From contig OX326961.1 in assembly GCA_946800325.1 (NCBI GenBank), positions 10,910,215 to 10,974,214 of the forward strand: DNA of 64,000 nucleotides, in the 5' to 3' direction. The stretch comes from Luzula sylvatica. Its lineage: Eukaryota > Streptophyta > Magnoliopsida > Poales > Juncaceae. The translations under genes and the position numbers were made by a program. Each line of letters opens with the position of its first letter. The stretch's first letter is position 1. Under the pieces are notes generated by a model that saw only the letters and a program-made list of their open reading frames with translations, did no database searches and was not told the origin of the DNA. Shown here in pieces: positions 45,897 to 57,210 of the stretch.

Positions 45897-47289
45897 ATGG
45901 CGGAAATTATCAAGTCTCAGCTAGTGGTTCCAAGCGAGGAGACACCGAAAACTTCATTATGGGTCTCAAACCTAGACATAGCTGCGCGTCGAGGCTACAC
46001 ACCCAAAGTGTATATTTACCGTGCAAACACTCACCCGAATTACTTCTCTACTGAAATTTTAGTTTCTTCTCTTGCCAAGGCTCTCGTGTCATTCTATCCC
46101 TTGGCAGGACGTCTCGGCATGGACCGTCATGGTCGCATTGAGATCAACTGTAATGGAGAGGGTGCTTTGTTTGTCACTGCTCGCTCCGATGCCATGTTAG
46201 ATGATTTCACTGATTTTACGCCCTCTACTAAGATGAGGAACATGTTTGTTCCTGCTACTGGCTCACCAGATCCACCTTGCATTTTGCTTATGATCCAGGT
46301 AACAATCGAAAACGAATAATTTAAGCCAAAAAGGAAAAAAAAAATTAAATGTTAATTGTATGGCAAAAAACATTTATGTCCAGGTAACATTTTGTAAGTG
46401 TGGCGGAGTAGTCCTAGGAACGGCCCAGCACCACACAATCGTTGACGGTAGAAGTGCCTCTCATTTCATACAAACATGGTCTAGCATAGCGCGAGGATTT
46501 GGAGAGCCCAAGCCCAACTACCCACCACCACCTTTCCTGGACCGTACCCTCCTCGCGGCTCGACCTAACCCGACTATTTTATTCGACCATCCTGAATACA
46601 AACCTAACCCTAAATCAATCATTCCATCTGGTGTATCCATGTCGCATGAAAGCACCATCTTGGAAATCTCCAAAAAACATGTCAATTCACTCAAATTACA
46701 ATGCAGTGGTTTGGTCGGAGCACGTGTTTCAGCCTTTCGCGCCATTGTCGCACTTCTCTGGCGGTGTGTCTGCCAAGCACGGGAGTTGGCTCCAGACGTA
46801 GAAACTCGGCTTTTTACCATGATTGACATGCGATCCCGTTTGAATCCTCCTCTTCCAATGACCTACTTTGGAAATGCAGTTATTCGCACATCAGTCTCAG
46901 CCTCCGTTGGTGATGTTATTTCAAATCCTATCAGTCATGTAGCCAACAAGATAAAGGGCGCGACTAATCAGGGCAACGAATATACACGGTCACTAATTGA
47001 TTATCTACAAACGACAGATTTGAGTGATTTACCGCGAAGTGGATTACCGTATTCCGACTTACGAGTGATCAGCTGGCTCGGGATGCCGCACTATGATACC
47101 GACTTTGGATGGGGGGCTTCGATGTTCACAGGGCCAGCAGCGATGTTCTATAGCGGGTTCGTGTATCTCATAGATAATCCCGGGAAAGATGGCGGAGCAT
47201 CCATTGTCATGGCCTTGGAGCCGGAAACAATGCCAAGGTTTAAGAATATATTCCATGAGGAACTTCAAGGGTTAGAAGGGTGTTGTTGA
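45897..47289 (+). CDS. BAHD acyltransferase, hydroxycinnamoyltransferase-like
   Basis: Two exons, 45897-46298 and 46384-47289, with an 85-bp GT-AG intron in phase 0 after a Gln codon, the intron site common in BAHD genes. The product is 435 residues, normal for the family. The ATG at 45897 sits in ACCATGG, a good plant context. The catalytic HXXXD motif is HTIVD (residues 151-155) and DFGWG is at 374-378. SFYPLAGRL and YFGNAV are further family marks. BAHD enzymes are cytosolic monomers that transfer acyl groups from acyl-CoA to alcohols or amines. The N-terminus (ETPKTSLWVSNLD) and INCNGEGALF favour the hydroxycinnamoyl-CoA shikimate/quinate/polyamine clade, but the acceptor cannot be read from sequence. 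There are no stops or frameshifts, so it looks functional. It is the only intact host gene in the window. Confidence 0.93.
46299..46383 (+). other. Intron of the BAHD gene
   Basis: Starts GTAACA and ends TATGTCCAG; 85 bp, AT-rich, with a purine-rich poly-A centre. Interestingly both the intron and exon 2 start with GTAACA, so the alternative GT at 46384 must not be used as donor. The uninterrupted reading of exon 1 runs to an early stop in the intron, so splicing is required. Confidence 0.85.
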
Positions 47290-47358
47290 TATCATAATCA
47301 TAAAATAGGTGTGCTGGACAAGATATTGAATTTCGGAGTATGTATATAATCTATGTCA

Positions 47359-47364
47359 AATAAA
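47359..47364 (+). terminator. Polyadenylation signal of the BAHD gene
   Basis: AATAAA lies 70 bp after the stop codon, a usual position for a plant near-upstream element. Confidence 0.5.
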
Positions 47365-47399
47365 TTTGAAACTTCTTCCTGTACAAAGTAGACTCGACT

Positions 47400-47960
47400 T
47401 TTACGAAGTTGAGTTACTAAAATAGTAAAATGAGTGGAAATTTAAAAAATTTGAGGAATTCTCCAATCAGTTCATTTGTAAGCTTGTTTGTGTAATTACA
47501 GCTTCCCTATGACGGGATGCATGTGTGGCCTTAATCATGGCCATGCATGATGGGATCGGAACTGGCCCAATCGGTTTTGTACACAATTTTTGACCAAATA
47601 ACTTCTTAACCACACCAAGACCGAGAGAGAGCGAAGCGAGGCTTGACTCACTATGGTCAAAGATCACTCGGTCCATATATGGAAATAGAGCGCAAGACTC
47701 TTTCTAGGAACTAACAAGCCCCTCCTTGGTAGCTCTGAAAGCAATAATGTGTAGCAACAACCCCCACAATTATCCCCGCACTGTACCCGTTAATAAGTAG
47801 AAAGTTATTAATACAATTAAATGAGTAATTAATGCATTTCAAAACAAAATTTGGAATATAAATGAAATGCGGGTTCATTGCGTGGTTTGAGTAGCGTGTT
47901 GCCTAACACCACTGCTCTGAAAGTCATTGAGCAGGCGATACTGTGGAAGAGGAAACGTTA
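47400..47960. other. Unassigned downstream DNA
   Basis: A 69-codon minus-strand ORF (47676-47467) in a less AT-rich stretch has no motif I recognise. It could be a remnant exon or chance. Nothing else is apparent. Confidence 0.35.
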
Positions 47961-47962
47961 TT

Positions 47963-48240
47963 TAGTATAGGAGTTGTGATGTACACCCTAGTATTTTCCT
48001 CCAATTTTTTTGATGACGTGAATATGATTTAAAATCTTAAAAATTAAAATATAAATACATGATTTAACATCTTAATTTATTATTTAATTATTCTAATTTA
48101 TAATTGAACATCAAATTCAGATGTTAAATCATCAATTAAAACATTAATTTTTAAGGTATTAAATCATATCCACGTCATTAAAGTTCTTGAAAAAGAAAAG
48201 TGAGAGTATATCAAACATTTTTCTTCAGTTTATTTGTTTT
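47963..48240. mobile_element. MITE, ATGACGTG family, copy 1
   Basis: The ends are imperfect inverted repeats. The inner part of each arm reads ATGACGTGAATATGATTTAA (or GGATATG), and an AATTTTTAAGG motif sits near the right arm. It matches 52100-52430. No TSD was fixed. Confidence 0.6.
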
Positions 48241-50477
48241 CATTCCTTGTATGCGCACGAGATCCCTCTCCCTCCCTAAAGAGTTTCTACACTTGTAGAA
48301 GTCATGATTAATCAGACTCGATTAATCATAACGGCAGTTAACATTTACCGTTTGAAATCTTTGTTTGTTTTGGAAAAGAATCACCAAAAGATCTCTTCAA
48401 TATCACTTGAGAAATTATATTATTCTCTCATACTTCAACGAAAATATCCTTAATTTATTAATTAATTTACTTAATTAACATGACAATTAAGTGGATTAAC
48501 TAGGATATTAGAATGTTTTGTTGAAATCTGAGGGCACCGTAAATGCCCTAGAATCTATTTTGAGCTTTTCTCTCGCATAGCCCACACTCCATACACCATC
48601 AAAGATTTCTCGCCTCCTTCTCCCCTCCATAACTCTTCTTCTACTCTCAATCCTCCATTTTTTCTTATCCGTTCTTCTAGGATCAAAATTCGAACTAAAA
48701 CTGAATTGTGTAAAATTGATTTCAAGTTGATACAAAAATGAGTCCATAAATCGAACAAAAATGAGGTCACGTGAGTTTTAATGCCTCACGTGATCTCTGG
48801 CACAATGACGGATAAGATGGATCGGTTTTGGTTTTTTGTGAACTCTGATGTGTATCCTTTTGTGTAATATCCCATAATTGAATAAGTTTTGGGCCTTTAT
48901 TGTGGGATATAAAAAATTTCTGCCATAAAAAATCAGGAGAACAGTAACTGGGTTGATGGGTTAAGTGGGTCATGTCTGGATTTGGTGTGGGTTGTTTTGT
49001 GTGGCCATTCTGTGGGACCCACTTTCTCCCTCTTCATTTTTTCTCATCCTTTATTTCTCTCTCTTCATTTTCTTAGTAATGGTATGTTATTTATAAATTA
49101 ACTTGTCGATTATCAATTTCAAAATTCTACAGGGATATATACACAATTCATCTGATATACTCTTGTTAGATGTAGTGTCATTGTATTAACTTATTGTATT
49201 AACTTATTTCAGTGGGCATAGTGATCTTCGTCGAATAATGAATGTATATTATTGGATTATCATTTATGATATGTAAAAATATACTTTTGTGTCGTGAATT
49301 GGTATAACATTTGTTTTCCAACGACTTAACATCTCGCGCAACGATCTTCGTAGCTATATATAATATAAATCCTATATCCATTGGTTTTCATATAACATAC
49401 TTAATTTCATTTATGTCGTTCCTGACATAAACGCTTAAATATTTTTCAAAAAAAATAAACGCTTACAAGTAGGTAATAACTAATAACCAAAGACGATTAC
49501 AAGCTAGTTCTGGTCTAACTATAGCATACCCTTGAAATTTGAATAATCGAACATTTTTTGGTTGATTTACTATTTACTACATAACTATGTCTATTACTTT
49601 TTGCATGCATATGAGGACATTTTGGTTGTGCTAGCACAATACATCGAATGCTCAAAATATTGTCATGCATTGGCGGATCTTGTCCCGTATCAATGAGTAT
49701 CAATGAGTCTAGAAACTTGGATGGAGAGGGGGTGGAGGAGGTTACTACGATAATTTTCAAAAGTATTCGCTACAACAATTTGAGAATCGGTAACAGGATA
49801 AAAAGATGGCTCATGATGCCCAAACGGTGCCTAAAAGGTATCATACATGAGGTAAACAGATGGCTAAGGTCAAATTGTCAATTGCGGAAGCGAGCTGATC
49901 AGAGAGCTGGTCCGGATGAAGGATATGCCAGGAAACCAAAGCTTCTTCATAGCCGACAAGTATCGTAATAAATACTATTATAAGTTTTTAATGTGTTCAA
50001 TATTATATATTTGTCGTAATAAATACTAAGCTCATTATAATTAAAATATGATGTTGTAAATAAAGTTTTTGTAATATTAAGTCATTTACTCACATGTTTC
50101 AATTTTGTATATCAGTTTTAAATTAAAAAAAAGATCTTTCAATAATATTTTTTTATTCGTGACAAGTATTCTAAAAGTATCGATGAAATATTTGTTATTA
50201 CTTCGGAATAAAATAATGCAATACTTCATGTAATATATACCCGACAAGTATCGTATACGTATAATATATATCCGACAAGTATCGTATAGGTATCGGTATC
50301 AGATATGGTATCCGATATGACACGTAGTGAATTTTGAAATAAAAACATATGCTTTGACATAAAATAATTTGAGAATTTTACTTTGCCCCCATAGTTTACT
50401 AAAATATCTCCTACATAATGATTTATATAGAAAATAACAATTAATTAGAATATGCAGTATAATTAACAAACTAGTAT
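48241..50477. other. Intergenic DNA
   Basis: No gene recognised. The ORFs at 48508-48770 (minus) and 49648-49968 (plus) lack known motifs. 50240-50320 has CGACAAGTATCGTATA repeats related to the GATACG family. Confidence 0.45.
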
Positions 50478-50485
50478 GATGTAAT

Positions 50486-51053
50486 CGGGGCCGGTCCGAA
50501 GCATTCGCGAACAAAGCCGGGTCTGGCGCCATATAACAATGGTGAAAACTACTTTGGAAGAGGAGAAATTTGAATAGAAAGATGATGCTTTTTAATGTTT
50601 GGACATTTTTTTATAAGAATTTACACAAATAACAACTATTTTACCTAATTCATACGTTACAGACAACATTATTTAATAATCTTTTCACGCGATATTATAT
50701 AATAACACAAAAAGATCCACAGCCGAAAATATTACTTTTACATTAATTATAATTTCAGAAAAACACAGAACACCATTTTACCTATTAAGGTTTATAATTA
50801 GTGCTCCGTAATTAATATCTAGTTTTTAAATATCTTAAGACAAAAGTATAAAAGAATAATTTGTAATAGTGGCTCCGGTCCTAAAAATGTGAAGGGTAAT
50901 GATATTGACAGGAAATAATATTACTGGGAACAGGAAATTAAAACTTGAAATAGTAATTTTACTCTCAATTCATGTCAAATTTAAATGAAATTTCCTGTAT
51001 CTAGTATTTATTTTTCCTGTCAATATCACTATCCAAATGTGAAACCGGCCCTG
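50486..51053. mobile_element. hAT-type MITE with a nested MITE
   Basis: The ends are CGGGGCCGGTCCG and, on the other strand, CAGGGCCGGTTTC. An 8-bp target duplication, GATGTAAT (50478-50485) and CATGTAAT (51054-51061), has one mismatch. Its ends resemble those of the hAT at 8613-9829. 568 bp, non-coding. Confidence 0.8.
50894..51034. mobile_element. 141-bp Mutator-type MITE inside the hAT MITE
   Basis: A perfect 9-bp duplication AAATGTGAA (50885-50893 and 51035-51043) flanks it. The terminal inverted repeats GGGTAATGATATTGACAGG and GGATAGTGATATTGACAGG differ at two positions. The nesting shows it arrived after the hAT MITE. Confidence 0.9.
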
Positions 51054-51061
51054 CATGTAAT

Positions 51062-52099
51062 TAATATATAAATTAATTTGTATGTGTTAATCCATATAAA
51101 TTATATAAAATAATATAATATAATCTGATATAAAATAATATAACATGAGCAATATAATATAATATAAAACAATATACTACAATATAATATAAAACAAAAT
51201 AATATTATACAATATGATATAATTTAATATAACATAGTATAAATAAATATCATATTATATAATATAATATAAAACAATACAATATAATATAATATAATAT
51301 AATATAATAAAGAATTAAATATTAAAATCATAAAATTATGGATTTTGAATCAAGAGATTTTATATACATAGTTCAGAAATATAACTAATCAAATAACTAA
51401 TCAAATAATTATCAAATACATAAATACTAAAATATATCTATTTCAGGAATCCACCTATATCAAAATACCTCAAACCAACCCATTGCATAATTTCAATGGA
51501 TATGATGATATGCATGTTGGACTTCTTTAATGTTTAGTCCTCACATGTCCGGATCTTGAGGACCCACTCCTTGGACTGGATCTGGAATCATTAATTGAGC
51601 GGGTCAAATTTGGAATTTTTGCCAATTATATTGGGTCACTAGTGTAGTGGGAATGCGTGGTTTTGTGAAAAGATATGCATTTTGGCTATTAAATATTTTC
51701 ATCTGTATCCTCTATTAACCCTAAATTTTGGATGGAATATAATTTAAGATTCTTAATATCACTGCCAAGTTTAAGATTATGCTTTCAGAATGATCATTCG
51801 ATGTTCTTCTAATATGATCATTCGATGTTCTTCTAATAAAAGAGAAAAAGCTGCCCATTTGTAGCGTAGAAGCTATTTTTTCCCTTGATATGAGAAAAAT
51901 TTTGGGTTTGTTTGGGGGACAGAGAGAAATTTGGTCCATCATCATGAGGGCCAAGGTGTGTTTAAGGGGATTCATTGTTAGGAACTTGTCTATTTCATTA
52001 ACTGCAATACTTCAACTTCGATAATGAAACTAATAAATTATATATATTTGCTTTCGTGTTTGATTCGTACTTGTTAGGTACTGGTCTATTTCATTATAA
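51062..52099. other. Microsatellite-like AATAT tract and spacer
   Basis: 51100-51310 is a degenerate array of ATAATATAAT/AAAACAATAT units. The rest is unassigned; a duplicated ATGATCATTCGATGTTCTTCT lies at about 51788-51836. The 84-codon ORF at 51721-51975 (minus) has no known motif. Confidence 0.5.
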
Positions 52100-52306
52100 G
52101 TAGTGATGTACACTCCTAATATTCTTCCCCACATCTTTAATGACGTGAATATAATTTAACATTTTTCGAAATTAACACATGAAACATAATTTAACGTTTT
52201 AATTTATGGTTTAATAATCTTAATTTATGAATAAACATACAATTAAGATGTTAATCCATGAATTAAATTGTTAATTTTTAAGGTATTAAATCATATATAT
52301 CATCAA

Positions 52307-52346
<40 letters not shown>

Positions 52347-52363
52347 TGGGGGGGGGGTTAGGG

Positions 52364-52402
<39 letters not shown>

Positions 52403-52430
52403 TGTCCAACATTTTCCTTCGTTATATTGT
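52100..52430. mobile_element. MITE, ATGACGTG family, copy 2, with expanded repeats
   Basis: It matches 47963-48240 (GTGATGTACACTCCTA, AATGACGTGAATATAATTTAA, TTAATTTTTAAGGTATTAAATCATAT). Its right arm contains a GT/poly-G expansion (52311-52399) absent from copy 1. Confidence 0.65.
52311..52399. repeat. (GT)17, TTTAGGG motif and poly-G tract
   Basis: (GT)17 at 52311-52344, a G-rich stretch containing GGTTAGGGTTTAGGG (one to two plant telomere units), then 32 consecutive G (52368-52399). It may be real, or an assembly or sequencing artefact at a homopolymer. Confidence 0.85.
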
Positions 52431-54037
52431 TTGTGACCCTTACTTCCTAACTACTCGATTAGATCAAGGCTAGTTAATACAACGAGAAAGTTTCAAAATG
52501 TTCTATGAAAATGAAAGATTATTCAGCCATAGAGTTGATCATGATCATGCTCTTATAGCTGAGAACCGAAAATGAGAGAGAAACATTTCAATTAAAACTC
52601 GGATAGCTTTTAGAGACAAATTCGCAACCCTAAACCGTTGAATTTATCAACCACTCCTAACCATGCACACCATGATTATTACTAGGGATCTGATTTATAT
52701 ATTTTTAATATTAATTTCAGACTAAAAAATGATTAGAGCATTTGAACTCTCATTTTTTTGTTCCATTAAGTCCTTCATTAGCCAAATCCCTTCATTATAT
52801 CCTTCACTTTTGAGTACGAACTGGACATATCATGCATATTTAAAATGACACGACGGGAGTCGGAAATGTATTTTAGAATACATATTTTTTGAAAAAACAT
52901 GAAAAAGTTATATTTTATATTTTTTGGAAAAATCTGTGAGATTTTTTTTCTTTCATAAACATGTATTTTCTAAAATTAACTTTATGAAAAAAAAAAAAAC
53001 TGTATATATTTTAAATATTTTCATGAAAATGTTTATCAATTTGAGTTCCCAAATATCGGTAACGATAATTTTCAAAAGCATATAGTATTTTTATATTTTT
53101 TCTAATAGCGTTCAAAAGATATTTACAATTTTGGAAGAATATGTTTTTAGTAATTCAACTTTACACTAAAGGTTAATCAAGACCTTGCAATTTTAGTTGT
53201 TCTAAGTGAAGTTCTAAAAAAACCCCTAAATTTCTGAAAATTCAAAAAAAAACCTCCCTAAAATTTTGGATATTAAAACAACCTATAAAAAAGATTTTAT
53301 TTTCATTTGTTCTTATAATGATTAAAATATATCATTAGATGGTGTTATATATCACTGTATATTCCGTATATAATTTTACTTAACCCATTTTAGTATGTTA
53401 ATTAATTTAAAGGATCATGAAAAATATATTTCAACATATACAAATTTATTGAACTAAAAGAGAACCTATATATCCTTGGGACCGTACCGTTTGGATTTTG
53501 TGTGCGTTCGTGCGTGCGTGTGTGCGATATAACAGTCCGTACAATTTGGACGGCAATTTACACATGAATATCGATATTGTGCCCTATAGCAACGATATAG
53601 CGTCATTATTTAGTAGATTGCGGTATTATGTTTTACAAATATTTTTCACACATGATATTATGCGCTATAAAAACACTATTTCAGAGGAGTTCTATTGTTC
53701 ACCTTTTTAGAAAGGTATTTTTTGTATATTTAGCAAATAATTAGATTTTTAAAATAGTGTACTGTAAAATTCATCTTTTAAGAAAAAAAATTCTTTAAAA
53801 GAATAATACAACTTTCCTATTTAGCCACAACATCAGTTCATAATGAAAACCAAAATTCACAATTGTACTCTTTGTAAAATAAATTAGTTTGCAGATAAAG
53901 CTTGTGGTCCTTGTAATAATTAAAGATATCGTGTAGAGTTTGCATTAAAAGATTGTGCACGTATGAAAACATGTGAGAGAGACAATTCATGGCTGTTAGG
54001 TAGGAATAATGAGATCACATACAAATGGAAAATATAA
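52431..54037. other. AT-rich intergenic DNA
   Basis: No gene or element recognised. A GTGCGTTCGTGCGTGCGTG patch lies at 53500-53525. Confidence 0.5.
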
Positions 54038-55369
54038 TTCTTAGGCAAGCGGAATTAGTATAGTGGAATTGAATTATAAGGTGGAGGAGTAAAAAATTTG
54101 GAATTAGTAATTTCACAGTTTGTTTGGTTGTCCAAAAATAATATTTCGTTAAAACTGATAACAAATATTAGTATTATTGTAATATTATTATATGATTGTA
54201 ATATTATTATAATAATATTAGTTTGACAAAAAAAATTATTATAATTTAGCATTATTGCAATATACAATTACAATAATATTATTGTATAAAATAATATTAT
54301 ATTATAGGCATACAATATATTATAATAATAATTTAAAAATATTAAATGTACTTTTATATTATTATAATATTATATTTTATATTTTAATATATACTAAAAC
54401 TAATATAATTATTTTATTATGTTATTTTTTAATATAATTAATATAGTATTATAAATTATATAATAACAATATGAAAATTTTAAATTTACCGTTATATTAC
54501 TATAATATTATATTAATATATTATTATATAATAAAAACTAGTATAATTATTTTAACATAATTTATATTATATTAGAAATTATATAATAATAATATTAAAA
54601 TATTAATAGTACTTTGATATTATTATATTATTATATATAATATATATTGCAATTAATATAATTATTTTATTATATTAATATAATTTTAGAAATTATATAG
54701 TAATAATATAAACATATTAAATGTACTTTTATATTATTATTAATATATATTACAATTAATATAATTATTTTATTATTTTAATATAATTAATATACTGTTA
54801 AAAATTATATAATAATAATATAAAAATATTAAATGCACTTTTATATTATTATAATAATATTTTTTATATATTAATATTTATTACAATTAATATAATTCTT
54901 TTGTTATTTAACTATTTTAATATAATTAATATAATATTAGAAATTATATAATAATTATAACAATATTTTAATTATATGGATATAATATTTATATTATTTA
55001 TAGTAATATACAATATTATATTACTTATATGTATTTAATAATTATTATAATATTAACAATTACATACCAATTATATTAATAATTAATATATGAGATACAA
55101 TATTTATTTATTACAACAAAATTTCATCATAGTTAAAATGAAATTAATTATAACTATTTGATTAATTGTTTGGCTTAATTGAATTTGAGTTTTTCATCAT
55201 CTTGGCACTCCAAATTTTTGTGGAATCAAATTTATCTTAAAAAAAGGAATAATAAGAACCTCCATTTTGAAATTCACCTTTAATTCTACATGCCAAACAA
55301 AGAATTAAGGTTTGCATCATCTTGAAATTCTAATTCCACTCTAATTCCACCTCTCCAAACATGCCCTAA
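54038..55369. mobile_element. Long AT-rich MITE, copy 2
   Basis: The left end (GGCAAGCGGAATTAG...TGGAATT) and the right end, read on the other strand (GGGCATGTTTGGAGAGG...GGAATTAGAGTGGAATT), form a terminal inverted repeat. The centre is almost pure AT with TATTATAATATTATA runs. It abuts copy B of the dispersed duplication at 55370. It is related to 12831-14100. Target duplication unresolved. Confidence 0.65.
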
Positions 55370-55497
55370 AAGATAAATAAATAATGATTATATCGAGCCA
55401 TGGACACAAATTCCCACAATTTATTTATTAAGTTGGTCGTTTAGTATTAAATGTAATATTACATGAATATATGATAAATCACCAAATCGATCCAGTT

Positions 55498-56136
55498 CAG
55501 GGATGTCAGCGGTAGCTCATTCACACTCTTATCTATATTAATCGGCTATCCGTATTGATTCATCAACTAAATGAGTAATTTTACTCGCCCCGTTTAATAC
55601 CCGCGAGTTTTCGGATTATCCGCAAAAAAATTATCCATACCTACAACTTATAAAACTTAATTAAAATATGCTAACGACTTTTTTTTTCTTCAAATTAATA
55701 ACATCACATAACATAATAATATCACAAAATCACAAAATACACAACAAGTTTTTTTTAAGTCTCGTAAAATAAAATTGACGTCACTCCATTCGGTTGTTTC
55801 AGTTCGTACGATCATTTATCTGGCCCCCTTCATCCGCACATTCTGAAAAACACACGATACTCGAAAGGGAACATGATAAATGAACGAAGAAAACGAGATG
55901 ACTAGGTTTAAGAAAGATTAAAATATTTACATAAATAGAATTATTAAGAATCGGGTTTGGATCGGGTATACTCACGGGTTGGGTATGATCTCATTCATAT
56001 CCTACACACACCTGTGTCTAGTATTTTGTAATCGGATAATACCCGACCCGCGAGTAGGTTTAATCGGATATTATCCGACCTGCTAGGGTCGGATGCCCGT
56101 CGGGAACGAATATTATCCAACCCATTGACAACCCTA
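55498..56136. mobile_element. hAT-type non-autonomous element
   Basis: It starts CAGGGATGTCAGCGG and ends, on the other strand, TAGGGTTGTCAATGG. Flanks ATCCAGTT (55490-55497) and ATCTAGTT (56137-56144) are an 8-bp duplication with one mismatch. The interior has CCCGACCCGCGAG-type repeats. Copy A lacks it. Confidence 0.8.
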
Positions 56137-56319
56137 ATCTAGTTGAATACATGCGTAAGTATTAAATGAATTTGTGAACTATATATAATAAATAGCTAAA
56201 TGAACCCGATTTAACACACAAAATATTTTAGTTTAATACATGTTAATATTTTATTTGATTAGTTTATCATCAATTGCAAACACATCAATTGGTCTGAAAA
56301 ATTTAGAGAAACAACCATA

Positions 56320-57210
56320 TATTATAATTAGTCTAATGCTACTGAGCCGCCCTCACCACAGCTTGCCACGTCGCTCATCAAATATGGGCCGTTCGATCGT
56401 GATCCAACGGACTAAAATTGAATGCACCAGGCTTTCATAGACCGTGCTGGCTCATATTACATGGAACACATGAGCCCAGACCAGGCAAAAAACAAAACGT
56501 GCCCCTCCATATCCCGTCTCTCTCTCTCTCTTCTCTCTTCACAATTTCGCGACGGGAGAAAAAATAAATCGAGTAAACCCTAGATGGTGTTTTTTGTAAT
56601 TTTGAATATTACAAGGGTGTTTTTACAAATTTTTCAGGTCGTGATAACAGCTGGCTCGACACGTTATGGTCTTCCACATACAATCCATACACTCGAGGAA
56701 ACTTTTTACAAATTCGGGTTCGCTTTTATTTTTCAAAACGATCCGCTTTAATTATTTAATGAATTCATGAAGTATCAACAGTGGCTTTTTTGTAATTTTG
56801 AATATTACAAGGGTGCTTTTGCAAATTTTGCAGGTCGTAATTGCAGCTGCGGATATAGGAAAAAGAAGGCGATTTATCAAAGCTTTGGCTATGTATTTAG
56901 GACGCCCAATTAAAACCGATCCAGTATATAAGTCATTATTATTATTTATTTTATTATATATAAAAAGTTAAATATGTGTTTATTTGTTGTTTAGGTTTTT
57001 TTTATAATTTGTTGATATCTTGCACGTAATCAATATATATGATATATTCATTTAAATTCGAGAAATTATACTAAACTACAACATTAAATAAAAAATAGGA
57101 TACCCCAAAAAAGTATACAAAAAAATAAAAAATATAAAATATAAAAAAACAAGTTACAAACTCGAGAGCACACATGCAACTCCCGCGCAATCGCGCGGGC
57201 AAGAAGCTAG
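56320..57210 (+). mobile_element. Helitron in copy B
   Basis: The 3' end is a hairpin (CCCGCGCAATCGCGCGGG, 57182-57199), CAAGAAG and CTAG (57207-57210) followed by T. The 5' boundary follows from comparison with copy A (near 39440-39460): A at 56319, then TATTATAATTAGTCTAAT. The start matches the Helitron at 30541, as do GGGCCGTTCGATC and the CTCTCTCTCTCTTC block. An internal stretch is duplicated: TTGTAATTTTGAATATTACA at about 56596 and 56790. Confidence 0.8.

Noticed and set aside
46499..46829. Overlapping ORFs on both strands within the BAHD exon
   Set aside because: They are shadows of the acyltransferase frame, which alone carries the family motifs.
47467..47676. 69-codon minus-strand ORF downstream of the BAHD gene
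   Set aside because: No recognised motif, no promoter or splice signals that I could support; left as unassigned.
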